A stretch of 64,000 bases of DNA from Cognatishimia sp. SS12 (lineage in GTDB: Bacteria > Pseudomonadota > Alphaproteobacteria > Rhodobacterales > Rhodobacteraceae), in contig NZ_JAQNCZ010000006.1 of assembly GCF_028369055.1 (NCBI RefSeq), forward strand, positions 124,001 through 188,000, written 5' to 3'. A program made the position numbers and the translations under genes. Under the pieces are notes generated by a model, which ran no database searches, had not been told where the DNA came from, and was given only the letters and a program-made list of their open reading frames with translations. Positions within the stretch are counted from its first letter, which is position 1; each line of letters opens with the position of its first letter. Of the stretch, positions 26,457-34,612 are shown piece by piece.

Positions 26457-27752
26457 ATGTCATTTGATACCCCGTCCCGTCAGCCGCAGCGCATCGCAAT
26501 CGTCGGTGGCGGCATTTCCGGTATGGCGGCGGCTTATCTGCTGTCACGTGATCATTCCGTCACCCTTTACGAGGCCGCCCCGCGTCTGGGCGGTCACGCC
26601 CGCACCGTCATGGCCGGGCTGCGTGGCGATCAGCCCGTGGATACCGGCTTTATCGTTTTCAACTATGTGAATTATCCGCATCTGACGCGCATGTTTCGCG
26701 AGCTTGACGTGCCCGTCACCAAGAGCGACATGAGCTTTGGTGCCACCGTGGATGATGGCCGCGTGGAATACGGGCTGCGTGATCTGTCAGCAGTGATGGG
26801 ACAAAAGCGCAACCTGTTGCGCCCGGCCTATTTTCGCATGCTGCGGGATATCATGCGGTTCAACAACGGCGCAGAAGCGCGGGCAGACAGCGACAGCACC
26901 ACCATCGGCGAGCTAATCGAGGACATGAAGCTGGGCGACTGGTTCCGCCGCTATTACCTAACCCCGATCTGCGGTGCGATCTGGTCAACCCCACCCGAAG
27001 AAATCCAATCCTTCCCGGCGCGCTCGCTGGTGCGGTTTTTCCGAAACCACGCCCTGCTCAGCGCATCGGGCCAACATCAATGGTGGACGGTGAAAGGCGG
27101 CAGTATCGAATATGTCACCCGCCTGGCTCGTCATCTGGAAAATTCCGGCGTGACCCTGCGCACAGGCGCGGCGATCACATCGGTGCGGCGTGAAACCCAT
27201 GGGGTGCGTGTCCACACGGCGCGCGCCGAGCCTGAACATTTCGACCACATTGTCATGGCCTGCCATTCTGATGATGCGCTGCGCCTGCTCGCAGACGCGA
27301 GTCCGCGCGAAACCGCTGCCCTCAGCGATTTGCGCTATCAGGACAACCACATAATCCTGCACCGCGATACCCGGCAGATGCCCCGCCGCAAAGCTTGCTG
27401 GTCCAGCTGGGTCTACAAAGCCGACGCCGTTGATCAGCGCCCGGCTATCGGCGTGACCTATTGGATGAACCGGTTACAGAATATCCCGGAAAGCGATCCG
27501 CTGTTTGTCTCTCTGAACCCCGTAAAAGCCGTGGATCAGAGACTGATTTACGACGAAAAGACCTTCCGCCATCCGGTGTTTGATCGCGCAGCGCTCAGCG
27601 CGCAGGATCAGATTGCCGCGCTGCAAGGGACACGCAACACCTGGTTTGCCGGGGCCTATCTGCGGCATGGGTTTCACGAAGACGGCTTTGCCAGCGCCGT
27701 GCGCGTGGCCCGCATGATCACAGCGCAGCGACACGGGATGCTTGCCGCATGA
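26457..27752 (+). CDS. FAD-dependent amine-oxidase-like protein
   Basis: 431 residues. An N-terminal Rossmann FAD-binding motif ('RIAIVGGGISGMAAAYLLSR') and 'LYEAAPRLGGHARTV' place it in the flavin amine oxidase/desaturase superfamily (COG2907 type). The protein ends with the usual FAD loop ('TWFAGAYLRHGFHEDGFASA'). In Rhodobacter sphaeroides the RpoE-controlled neighbour genes of this type act with a methyltransferase in making methylated and furan-containing fatty acids. Similar use here is inferred from the shared operon and promoter. The next gene overlaps by four bases. Confidence 0.85.
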   Translation: MSFDTPSRQPQRIAIVGGGISGMAAAYLLSRDHSVTLYEAAPRLGGHARTVMAGLRGDQPVDTGFIVFNYVNYPHLTRMFRELDVPVTKSDMSFGATVDDGRVEYGLRDLSAVMGQKRNLLRPAYFRMLRDIMRFNNGAEARADSDSTTIGELIEDMKLGDWFRRYYLTPICGAIWSTPPEEIQSFPARSLVRFFRNHALLSASGQHQWWTVKGGSIEYVTRLARHLENSGVTLRTGAAITSVRRETHGVRVHTARAEPEHFDHIVMACHSDDALRLLADASPRETAALSDLRYQDNHIILHRDTRQMPRRKACWSSWVYKADAVDQRPAIGVTYWMNRLQNIPESDPLFVSLNPVKAVDQRLIYDEKTFRHPVFDRAALSAQDQIAALQGTRNTWFAGAYLRHGFHEDGFASAVRVARMITAQRHGMLAA

Positions 27753-28492
27753 TGGGTCCGCAGCACATCCCTGCGCGCACGACGCACAGCCGTAAAGGCG
27801 CGCTGACGCGCAGTTTCACCTATAGTGTCGATTACGTCCTAATCGACCCTAACGCAGCGCAATTTCCACTTTTGTTCGGGCGCAACCGGGCAAATTTGGT
27901 AGGTGTGAGCGATCGTAATCATGGTGGTCCGCGGGGCAACGGCACCGGCGCTGCCTGGGCAGAGCAGGTCTTGGCGACGGCCGGGCTGCCGGATGCAAAG
28001 GTCCTTCTGCTGACCCAGCCAAGTTTTCTGGGATATGTGTTCAACCCCATCAGTTTTTGGTTGGCCTATCAGGACGGTGCCCTGCGCGCCGTAATCGCCG
28101 AGGTGAACAACACCTTTGGCGACCGGCATTCATATCTGTGCCACGCGCCAGATTTCGCAGACATCACCCCGGACATGACCCTGACGGCCAAAAAACAGAT
28201 GCACGTGTCGCCGTTTCAAGAAGTGGCGGGCGAATATTCATTTAAATTCAGTATATTAGATGAAAAAATCCGAATTCAGATCATCCATTACAACGGCGCA
28301 GAAACGCTTTATGCCCATTTGACCGGGCCGCGCCGCCCCCTGAACAACCGGGCCATATTGGGCGCGCTTTTGCGCCGCCCGCTCGGGCCCGTGCGCACCA
28401 TCGCGCTGATCTATTGGCAAGCCCTCAAACTGAAACGACAGGGCGCGCGCTATCGCACACGCCCCACCCCGCCGAAAAAGGACCTAAGCTGA
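27749..28492 (+). CDS. DUF1365 family protein
   Basis: 247 residues. DUF1365 (COG3496) signature: 'RSFTYSVDYVLIDPNAAQFP'-like start, 'LLTQPSFLGYVFNPISFWLA' near residue 85, 'AEVNNTFGDRHSYL', and 'KQMHVSPFQEVAGEYSFKF'. DUF1365 genes almost always sit between the FAD oxidase and the cyclopropane-synthase-like methyltransferase, as here, which points to a shared lipid-modifying job; its biochemical role is not known. Overlaps both neighbours (4 bp and 1 bp). Confidence 0.88.
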   Translation: MMGPQHIPARTTHSRKGALTRSFTYSVDYVLIDPNAAQFPLLFGRNRANLVGVSDRNHGGPRGNGTGAAWAEQVLATAGLPDAKVLLLTQPSFLGYVFNPISFWLAYQDGALRAVIAEVNNTFGDRHSYLCHAPDFADITPDMTLTAKKQMHVSPFQEVAGEYSFKFSILDEKIRIQIIHYNGAETLYAHLTGPRRPLNNRAILGALLRRPLGPVRTIALIYWQALKLKRQGARYRTRPTPPKKDLS

Positions 28493-29649
28493 TGACCCTA
28501 CTCACCGACGCGGTAAAGCGCGAATTTCTCAGCTGTTGTGACCGGATCACCTATGGGCAGCTTTCTCTCAAAACGCCTGATGGAGCCCTGCACAGGTTCG
28601 GCACCACCGGCCCGGTTGCGGATATGGATATCCGGGATTGGTCCGTCATATCCGCCATGGCGGCACGTGGTGATGTGGGACTTGGCGAAACCTATGTTGC
28701 CGGCCTCTGGGAAACGTCGTCCATCGAAACACTCGTCACTGTTGCGCTGCGCAATTTTGATACCTTTTCCGATTTCGCCAATCCAAGTGCGTTCAACCGG
28801 TTCAAGTTTCTGGTGGTTGATCGGCTCTTGCGGGCGAATTCATTAAGCGGGGCCTCGCGCAACATTCGTGCGCATTATGACGTAGGCAATGAGTTTTACC
28901 AGCTCTGGCTCGACCCGGGTATGACCTATTCATCAGCGCTTTTCGCCGGAACAGAGACTGATTTAGAGCGCGCGCAAGCCAAAAAGAACAACCGCGTGCT
29001 CAGCAGGTTGGCGGATGGCGAACGCATCCTTGAGATCGGCTGCGGCTGGGGTGGGTTTGCCGAACGCGCGGCTGATCAAGGCCATCATGTGACAGGCCTG
29101 ACCCTCTCGCCCAGCCAGAAGGGCTATGCCGATGCGCGGCTTGATGGCCGCGCCGATATCCGGCTTGAGGACTATCGCAGCATCCAGGGCACCTTTGACA
29201 ACATCGTGTCTATTGAAATGATCGAAGCGGTCGGTGAGCGGTATTGGCCCAGTTATTTTGCCACCCTCAAGGCGCGGCTGGCTGAGGGGGGCCGTGCGCT
29301 GGTGCAGGCGATTACGGTCCAAGATTCCTATTTCGATCTTTATCGACGCGGATCAGACTATATCCGGCAATACACCTTCCCGGGCGGCATGTTGCTGTCT
29401 GATGCCGTGATTGCCGATCAGGCCCGCACCGCTGGGCTTCAGGTGCGCGACAATTTTGCGTTCGGGCAGGATTATGCGCGCACCTGCCGGGTCTGGGCCG
29501 AACGGCTGATGGCGCAGCGCGAAAAGGTGCTGGCGCTTGGCCATGATCAGGCGTTCTTGCGCAATTGGCAATTTTACCTAGAGATCTGCGCCGCATCCTT
29601 TGCCGTCGGCCAAACCGATGTCGTACAAGTGGAGCTGGCCCATGCTTAA
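28492..29649 (+). CDS. Cyclopropane-fatty-acid-synthase-like methyltransferase
   Basis: 385 residues from the ATG at 28492 (TGATG overlap with DUF1365). SAM-binding motif 'ILEIGCGWGGFAERAADQGH' and the CFA synthase hallmarks 'RAHYDVGNEFYQLWLDPGMT', 'YSSALF' and 'NIVSIEMIEAVGERYWPSYF'. These enzymes transfer a methyl or methylene group from SAM to unsaturated acyl chains of phospholipids. Being in an RpoE-promoter operon it may, like Rhodobacter UfaM, help form methyl-branched unsaturated fatty acids that scavenge reactive oxygen. A plain cyclopropane synthase is the alternative. Confidence 0.88.
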   Translation: MTLLTDAVKREFLSCCDRITYGQLSLKTPDGALHRFGTTGPVADMDIRDWSVISAMAARGDVGLGETYVAGLWETSSIETLVTVALRNFDTFSDFANPSAFNRFKFLVVDRLLRANSLSGASRNIRAHYDVGNEFYQLWLDPGMTYSSALFAGTETDLERAQAKKNNRVLSRLADGERILEIGCGWGGFAERAADQGHHVTGLTLSPSQKGYADARLDGRADIRLEDYRSIQGTFDNIVSIEMIEAVGERYWPSYFATLKARLAEGGRALVQAITVQDSYFDLYRRGSDYIRQYTFPGGMLLSDAVIADQARTAGLQVRDNFAFGQDYARTCRVWAERLMAQREKVLALGHDQAFLRNWQFYLEICAASFAVGQTDVVQVELAHA

Positions 29650-30163
29650 TTGTTTGACGAACCGCCTGCCCTCCTTCGGCTTCACCAACCAGCGCAGCGC
29701 GGACTACGCAGACACAGGGCCGAATTTGCAATTGCGGGAACACCTGTCGGGCAATCTCATTTCCGAGGGGGTGATTTTTGGCCCCCGCGGCACGGTGGTG
29801 TCGCGCTTTGTGGCTGATATGCAGGGCACTTGGGATGGATCAAGGGGCACTCTGAACGAAGCTTTCGCCTTTTCCAGTGGCGACACGCAGACCCGCCGCT
29901 GGGAACTTTCGACAGGCAATGACGGGCGGTTCTGGGGCACTGCGGCGGATATTGTTGGCAAGATGACCGGAGAGACCTCAGGGGCCACCGCGCGTATGGA
30001 TTACCGGCTTCGCCTTGAAGCGGATGCTGGCGGTCATGTGTTGTCGGTCACGGATTGGATGTATCTGACGGAGAATGGCACCATCCTCAACCGATCCCAT
30101 ATGCGGAAATTTGGCGTCAAAGTCGCGGAACTGGTGGCCACCATCCGGCGGGCCCCCGGCTGA
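29642..30163 (+). CDS. DUF3833 family protein
   Basis: 173 residues from the ATG at 29642, which overlaps the methyltransferase stop by eight bases. DUF3833 pattern: 'LQLREHLSGNLISEGVIFGP', 'TFEFASGDTQTRRW'-like 'FSSGDTQTRRWELS', and 'MDYRLRLEADAGGHVLSVTD', 'WMYLTENGTILNRSHMRKFG'. It has no lipobox at this start although many relatives are lipoproteins. Last gene of the RpoE-linked operon; function unknown, probably in envelope lipid modification. Confidence 0.8.
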   Translation: MLNCLTNRLPSFGFTNQRSADYADTGPNLQLREHLSGNLISEGVIFGPRGTVVSRFVADMQGTWDGSRGTLNEAFAFSSGDTQTRRWELSTGNDGRFWGTAADIVGKMTGETSGATARMDYRLRLEADAGGHVLSVTDWMYLTENGTILNRSHMRKFGVKVAELVATIRRAPG

Positions 30164-30272
30164 CAAGGATTTTTGTGCAGCCGCTTTAGTCATTAGTGGT
30201 CAATCAGTTGCGCTTTTAAAGAACAAAAAACGGCTTAAATGTGCGCCACTTGGGGGTACTGTGAGAGAAGCT

Positions 30273-30295
30273 GGGGGTTTCGCGGCGAAACCCCC
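30273..30295. other. parS-like palindrome 1
   Basis: Perfect 23-bp inverted repeat, 11-bp arms around one central base; the core GGTTTCGC-N-GCGAAACC (30276-30292) recurs twice more in this locus. It lies 5 bp beyond the parB stop. No T-run follows on either strand, so a centromere-like ParB site fits better than a terminator. Confidence 0.75.
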
Positions 30296-30300
30296 TACAA

Positions 30301-31362
30301 TTAGCCCATCGCCTCAACCGCCTCTTGTATCGTCGTCAACAGTTGGCGCGCCTCGTCTGGGTCCAGCGCCCGGCCCTTCAGCTCCAGCTTTAGGCCCTGC
30401 GCCGTCACTTGTGCGTGCAGCATGCCGCCGTCCGCCAATATCAGAGGCTCCAGTTTCACCACCTCAGACGGACGCCCCCCGCGCCGCGGGTCTTTTTCGG
30501 CGGGCACCTCCGTCAGCGCGTTTTCTAGCAGCTTCAGCTCTGCACTGGCGTTCTGCGCTGTGCCCGCACTTAGTGCCTCGCGTAACTGCCCCTGCGCCCC
30601 GTCGCGTAGCCCGGCGGCCACCTTGAGGCCAATGCGCTCTGTCATCTCAGTCGGGAATTGCAACAGATCCCCCAACGCCTCATGCACTGCGGCAAAGCTG
30701 CGAATTTTTGACCGCTTGGATTTTGACGCCTGCTCAAACAATGCGGATACAGCGGCATCCACACTGTCAAACACCCCACCCTGCGCTGCAAGGGCCGCAA
30801 TGCGGCCACGTTCATAGTGGCTGAGGTTGGCACGAATTTCGTTTTCCTCAACCATGTTCAGATACGCGGCTGCGCTGTCTCTTGGCCGGCGCACAAATGC
30901 CGGGATTTCGCGGAACGCCGCATCCTCTGACGCCAGCGCGCGAAAGGCTTGAAGCCGACGATGCCCGGAAATCAAACCATAGCCGTCATCCGTGGCGATG
31001 ACCTCAATGGGCGTGCGCAGCCCATTCTGCCGGATGGAGCCGAGCAATTCCTGCCGCTCTTCTGCGCTGTCATGCAAACGATCGCGGCGCAGATAGCCGC
31101 TCTGGATATCATCAATGCTGATCTGTACAGCCGCATGACCGCCAGTTTCCGCTGCGCGCCATTTTTTCGCGTCTGATGCCTCTTTTGCGGCGGCCACACG
31201 ATCCGTCACTGCGCCCATTGCGGCCTGTGCCGCGGCCTCTCCCGCGACCTGGGCGATGGGCGGAGTCATGGATTGCCCAAGCGGAGGTTTCGCAGCGAAA
31301 CCCTCATTCAGTTTCGCAAGTTCGGATTGGTCTGGTGCCTCCAGCCGTCTGCGTCGTGCCAT
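30301..31362 (-). CDS. parB: Plasmid partition protein ParB
   Basis: 353 residues. ParB/Spo0J N-terminal domain ('LRRDRLHDSAEERQELLGSI' then 'RQNGLRTPIEVIA', 'YGLISGHRRLQAFRALAS') with the nucleotide-binding GHRR motif, then 'MVEENEIRANLSHYERGRIA' and a KorB-like helix-turn-helix, and a C-terminal dimer region. It binds parS and stimulates ParA. The start codon overlaps the parA stop (TAATG). A parS-like palindrome lies inside its 5' end (31286-31302), encoding part of 'EGFAAKPP'. Confidence 0.92.
   Translation of the reverse strand: MARRRRLEAPDQSELAKLNEGFAAKPPLGQSMTPPIAQVAGEAAAQAAMGAVTDRVAAAKEASDAKKWRAAETGGHAAVQISIDDIQSGYLRRDRLHDSAEERQELLGSIRQNGLRTPIEVIATDDGYGLISGHRRLQAFRALASEDAAFREIPAFVRRPRDSAAAYLNMVEENEIRANLSHYERGRIAALAAQGGVFDSVDAAVSALFEQASKSKRSKIRSFAAVHEALGDLLQFPTEMTERIGLKVAAGLRDGAQGQLREALSAGTAQNASAELKLLENALTEVPAEKDPRRGGRPSEVVKLEPLILADGGMLHAQVTAQGLKLELKGRALDPDEARQLLTTIQEAVEAMG
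31286..31302. other. parS-like palindrome 2 (inside parB)
   Basis: GGTTTCGC-A-GCGAAACC: perfect 8-bp arms, same core as copies 1 and 3. Located in the first 26 codons of parB. Confidence 0.75.
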
Positions 31363-32738
31363 TATTCACCCTCCATATGTGCATCTCGCCACCAGCTGCC
31401 GATCAGCAACTCTTTGAATTCCGCATAGGTGCGATCAAAGGTTTCCCGCCCACGCACATATGTCTCGCGGTTGAAATCACGATAGTCGGCTTCGTAGATG
31501 CCGTTCACCTGCTCGCCCGCCTGGCCAACCAGCGCGGTATAGTCCTGACGATAGGCATTCATGAAATCCCCGAAATAGGCCTGAATGACATTGGCCATAT
31601 CGGTCTGCTGGCTGGCGTCAAAGCGGGTGACAATCGCCCGCACCACGTCCCATTCGAATTTCAACTCTGGCAGCCCCGCCGCACGCGCGGCGGCATTTTC
31701 ACCATCTTCGATGCTGGCAAAGGTCGAATATAGCATGTCAAAGAAACGGCCCGTGGAGTCAAATTCCAGAAACGAGGCCCCCAGCGGCACCAGCAAGATG
31801 TCAGCCGCCGCCAGCCCGTTGATCGTCAAATAGCCGAGGGCAGGGGGGGTATCCAGAAAGATGATGTCATAGTCGTCCAGCACCTTTTCGTCGTTCAGGA
31901 AATTGGTCAGCCCGTCCCACAGGGGCCAATTGCGCAGCCCCATGCGCCAGACTGGAATTTGAAATTCCGCCCAATAGAGATTCAGCTGCGCACCGATCAG
32001 ATCAATATTGGGCCAATGGGTGGACTGAATGACATCTTTGGAGGTCACTTTCAGCGCCTCTTGCAGGGTCTCATCCAGGGGTATTTCGGCCTGGCCCCCG
32101 GCAGCGCGCACCTCATTCTCGGCAACCACGGCCTTGGCATAATCTTTGGCGATCAATGGAAAGACCGTTGACCATTCATCCGGGACCGTGCCGCCAAGGA
32201 TCGAGGTCATCGATCCTTGGGAGTCCAGGTCGATCACCAGCACCTTATAGCCATCAAGCGCAGCGGACATCGCGAGATGCGCCGCAGTTGAGGTTTTGCC
32301 AACGCCACCTTTGAAGTTGGCCACCGCAACAACCTTGGCCGGCAACCCCTCGGGTTTATAGGGCAGGTATTCTTTGGTGCTGACACCTTCGTTGGCAAAG
32401 TGATTGCGCAGGGTCAGCACTTCTTCCAGGGTGAACCACTTTGATCCGCCAGACCCTTCGCCCTGCGGCAAGTCTGGATGGGCCTTAAGCACCCGCCGCA
32501 GATGCGCGGGGGCGACCGGGATAAGATATTTGGTGATTTCCCAGGTCGAGAATTTTCTCAGCCGTTTTTCCCCATCAGGCGCATAGCCGCGCCGGGCCAT
32601 ATCTTCGCGCCCTTTGGCACAAAACGCGGCCGCTTTTGCGAATCGTGTGGTGTCGATAGGATCAGGGAGTTTCTTGGCTGCTGCTTCCGGATCAAGATTG
32701 AGATACGGAGGAAGAGGAGGTTGGGGAGCTTTGCTCAC
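31362..32738 (-). CDS. parA: Plasmid partition ATPase ParA
   Basis: 458 residues from the GTG at 32738, chosen because GAGG lies eight bases upstream and the protein then begins 'MSKAPQPPLPPYLNLDPEAA'; the frame is open up to 32909, but that would run through a parS-like palindrome. There is an N-terminal winged-helix-type region ('KFSTWEITKYLIPVAPAHLR'), then the deviant Walker A 'FKGGVGKTSTAAHLAMSA', Walker A' 'LVIDLDSQGSMT' and Walker B 'DIIFLDTPPALGYLT'. It is of the plasmid type Ia class, in which the N-terminal domain represses its own operon. Works with ParB for segregation. Confidence 0.93.
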   Translation of the reverse strand: MSKAPQPPLPPYLNLDPEAAAKKLPDPIDTTRFAKAAAFCAKGREDMARRGYAPDGEKRLRKFSTWEITKYLIPVAPAHLRRVLKAHPDLPQGEGSGGSKWFTLEEVLTLRNHFANEGVSTKEYLPYKPEGLPAKVVAVANFKGGVGKTSTAAHLAMSAALDGYKVLVIDLDSQGSMTSILGGTVPDEWSTVFPLIAKDYAKAVVAENEVRAAGGQAEIPLDETLQEALKVTSKDVIQSTHWPNIDLIGAQLNLYWAEFQIPVWRMGLRNWPLWDGLTNFLNDEKVLDDYDIIFLDTPPALGYLTINGLAAADILLVPLGASFLEFDSTGRFFDMLYSTFASIEDGENAAARAAGLPELKFEWDVVRAIVTRFDASQQTDMANVIQAYFGDFMNAYRQDYTALVGQAGEQVNGIYEADYRDFNRETYVRGRETFDRTYAEFKELLIGSWWRDAHMEGE

Positions 32739-32855
32739 TTGCGGTGCCTCGTAAAATGTATGCCTGTTTTTATGATATCTACGAGAATAGCGCACATTTC
32801 TCAATCGAGCCAGCATCAGGTTGGCCTGCATGCCTGATTTCAGAGAATATGCGGT

Positions 32856-32872
32856 GGTTTCGCCGCGAAACC
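32856..32872. other. parS-like palindrome 3 (upstream of parA)
   Basis: GGTTTCGC-C-GCGAAACC: perfect 8-bp arms and the same core as the two other copies, placed 118 bp upstream of the parA start in the operon promoter region, where ParB or ParA binding could also repress transcription. Confidence 0.75.
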
Positions 32873-32990
32873 TATTTCTATTATCCTTATTCAATTCAAA
32901 ATCACGCAACCAAAAGGTTTAATTCCTTTTAGGACTTTAAGAGGTTTGCCTATTATTATCTGTTAAGTATCAATAGCTTAAATTACTTTG

Positions 32991-33100
32991 GGGACCTTAG
33001 AACAGGACCACGGGTATCCGATTCCGGGATCAAAGGTACCAGCTTACGGGACCTAAGGTACCCGACTACAGGATGATGGGATCCGATTCGCAGGACTGCT
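32991..33100 (+). repeat. Five tandem 22-bp iterons (replication origin)
   Basis: Units start at 32991, 33013, 33035, 33057 and 33079, exactly 22 bp apart. Each opens with GG(T/G/A)(A/T)(C/T)C and carries a second conserved block CRGGAY near position 14-19; for example unit 3 begins GGTACCAGCTTACGGGACC. Two-turn spacing is typical of Rep_3-type initiator binding sites. The outermost units (1 and 5) are the most divergent. Confidence 0.85.
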
Positions 33101-33240
33101 ATATTTAGTGGTTTTCTCCCTCGAATACCCTAAAACAGGGGCGAAATGACGCCGATTTCACCCGCAAAGCGCGGCCGAGGAGTCAATAATTGCGCGCATA
33201 TCGACGTGATTCGAACGTGGCGACTCCGTAGATTCGCTTG

Positions 33241-33262
33241 GGTACCCGTTTGCGGGATGTGC
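33241..33262 (+). repeat. Solitary iteron copy near rep promoter
   Basis: Begins GGTACCCGTTTGCGGGAT, matching the consensus of the upstream five-unit array. It is 79 bp before the rep ATG; a GGTACC half copy follows at 33291. Such separated copies usually mediate autorepression by the initiator. Confidence 0.7.
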
Positions 33263-33340
33263 TAAAGAACCCATGTTATCCTTGCAGCGGGGTACCTAAT
33301 GTGTCATTGATAATACCCAAAAATCGAGTGGCGCAGAATC

Positions 33341-34612
33341 ATGGCACAGACCCAGATCGATATGGATAACCTCACCGGGCCCCTGCGGCGTGAGACGGTG
33401 AAAAAGAATGTCGCCGCCATTCATATCAGCGGAAAACTCAGCCTGCTGCAGCGCAAACTTTCCAACGTGCTGTTGCTGAATGCCTATGATGCGCTGACCT
33501 CGGCGCAAAGCCATTCGATTGACGCGCGCACGCTGGCAATGATGGTCGGGTATAACTCCAACGATTTTGACACGCTGCGCGCCAGCCTGCGCACCCTCGC
33601 CGAAACGGTGGCCGAATGGGATATGCTGGATGAGGACGGTAAACAGGAGTGGGGGGTCAGCTCTCTTTTGTCTTTTGCCAAGCTGAAAAACGGTGTGTGT
33701 GAATATGCCTATTCTCCGGCGCTGGCGCAGAAACTGCATGATCCGAAGATCTACGCGCTGATCAACGTGCATATTCAGCGCAATTTCAGCTCCGGCCATG
33801 GGCTGGCGCTTTATGAGAACTGCTACCGGTTCGTGCGCACCGGCAGCACCGGCTGGTGGAGCCTTGAGACCTTTCGCAAACTGATGGGGGTGGATGGCTC
33901 TAGTTATTATGAGAGCTTCAAACATCTGAATGCCAAGATCATCAAACCCGCCGTCGCTGAGGTGAACAAAAGTTCCGATATCGAAATCACGCCGGAGTTT
34001 CAGAAAAAGGGCAGGGCGGTCACGGACATCCGGTTTCTGATCAAGGAAAATCCGCAACTGGCTATGTTCCAGATTGATGACAGCGATGGCACCCGCAACC
34101 TGCCTGTATATAAAGCCTTGATCGCGCAGGGCGTGTCTGACCGTCTGGCGCGCCAGTGGATTGCCGAACATGGCCCGGATTATGTCAGCGAAAAACTGAC
34201 CTATATGAAGGGGCAGGGCTCCGTGAAATCCAAGGTGGGGTATTTGACCGCCGCCCTCAGGGACGATTATCGCCCCAGTTCCGGGGTCGAACCCGTCGCC
34301 GCCCCCTCGGATGCGGCGCTGCAACGGGCCGCTGACCGCAAGGCGCAAGCGGCCGAGGCCGACCGCGATTTGCAAAACCGCCGTGTAGAGCGCGCCGAAC
34401 GTGGCCGCAAATTTGCGATTGTGGCCGATCACGTGGCACGCCGGAACCCGACGCAGCGCGATGCGGATAAACGTTTGTTCATGGCCAGTCTGCCAGATGA
34501 CCTGGCGCGAGAGGCGTTTCGCGCCCACGGCTGGAATTCTGCGCTGAATGCCAGCGCGATCTTTGCGTTCTGGGAAGATCTGGCACCGGGTCTGTTTGAC
34601 GCTGATTCCTAA
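33341..34612 (+). CDS. repB: Plasmid replication initiator, Rep_3 (RepB-type) superfamily
   Basis: 423 residues with two winged-helix regions of the Rep_3 initiator family: 'LSLLQRKLSNVLLLNAYDAL' and 'LYENCYRFVRTGSTGWWSLE' with 'FRKLMGVDGSSYYESFKHLN' and 'KGRAVTDIRFLI'. The C-terminal part includes 'LARQWIAEHGPDYVSEKLTY', common in these proteins, and a charged coiled tail. It binds the adjacent iterons and recruits the replisome. Divergent from parAB, the standard order for RepB-type replicons of Rhodobacterales. The frame is intact, so it could be functional. No strong ribosome binding site is visible before the ATG. Confidence 0.9.
   Translation: MAQTQIDMDNLTGPLRRETVKKNVAAIHISGKLSLLQRKLSNVLLLNAYDALTSAQSHSIDARTLAMMVGYNSNDFDTLRASLRTLAETVAEWDMLDEDGKQEWGVSSLLSFAKLKNGVCEYAYSPALAQKLHDPKIYALINVHIQRNFSSGHGLALYENCYRFVRTGSTGWWSLETFRKLMGVDGSSYYESFKHLNAKIIKPAVAEVNKSSDIEITPEFQKKGRAVTDIRFLIKENPQLAMFQIDDSDGTRNLPVYKALIAQGVSDRLARQWIAEHGPDYVSEKLTYMKGQGSVKSKVGYLTAALRDDYRPSSGVEPVAAPSDAALQRAADRKAQAAEADRDLQNRRVERAERGRKFAIVADHVARRNPTQRDADKRLFMASLPDDLAREAFRAHGWNSALNASAIFAFWEDLAPGLFDADS

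Larger units (their letters stand above)
32739..33340. other. Origin and control region between parA and rep
   Basis: About 600 bp without a gene. From left to right: parS-like palindrome 3 (32856-32872), an AT-rich stretch (about 32873-32990), five tandem 22-bp iterons (32991-33100), a unique segment with GGAGTC / GACTCC inverted ends (about 33178-33230), one further iteron copy (33241-33262), and a GGTACC half copy (33291-33296) close to the rep start. This is the layout of an iteron-controlled plasmid origin with AT-rich melting region. Confidence 0.8.

Noticed and set aside
30273-30295. GC-rich palindrome read as a rho-independent terminator of parB
   Set aside because: No T-run follows on either strand and the core is repeated at two other par locations, so a parS-like role is preferred.
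30075-30626. 183-codon plus-strand ORF across the parB end
   Set aside because: Pro/Ala-rich frame antisense to parB that begins inside the DUF3833 gene; no coding support.
32739-32909. 57-codon N-terminal extension of ParA
   Set aside because: It would run through a parS-like palindrome and lacks a ribosome binding site; the GTG at 32738 has one and gives a normal ParA length.
33296-34528. 410-codon minus-strand ORF over rep
   Set aside because: Antisense shadow of the Rep_3 initiator; composition is typical of reverse-frame reading.
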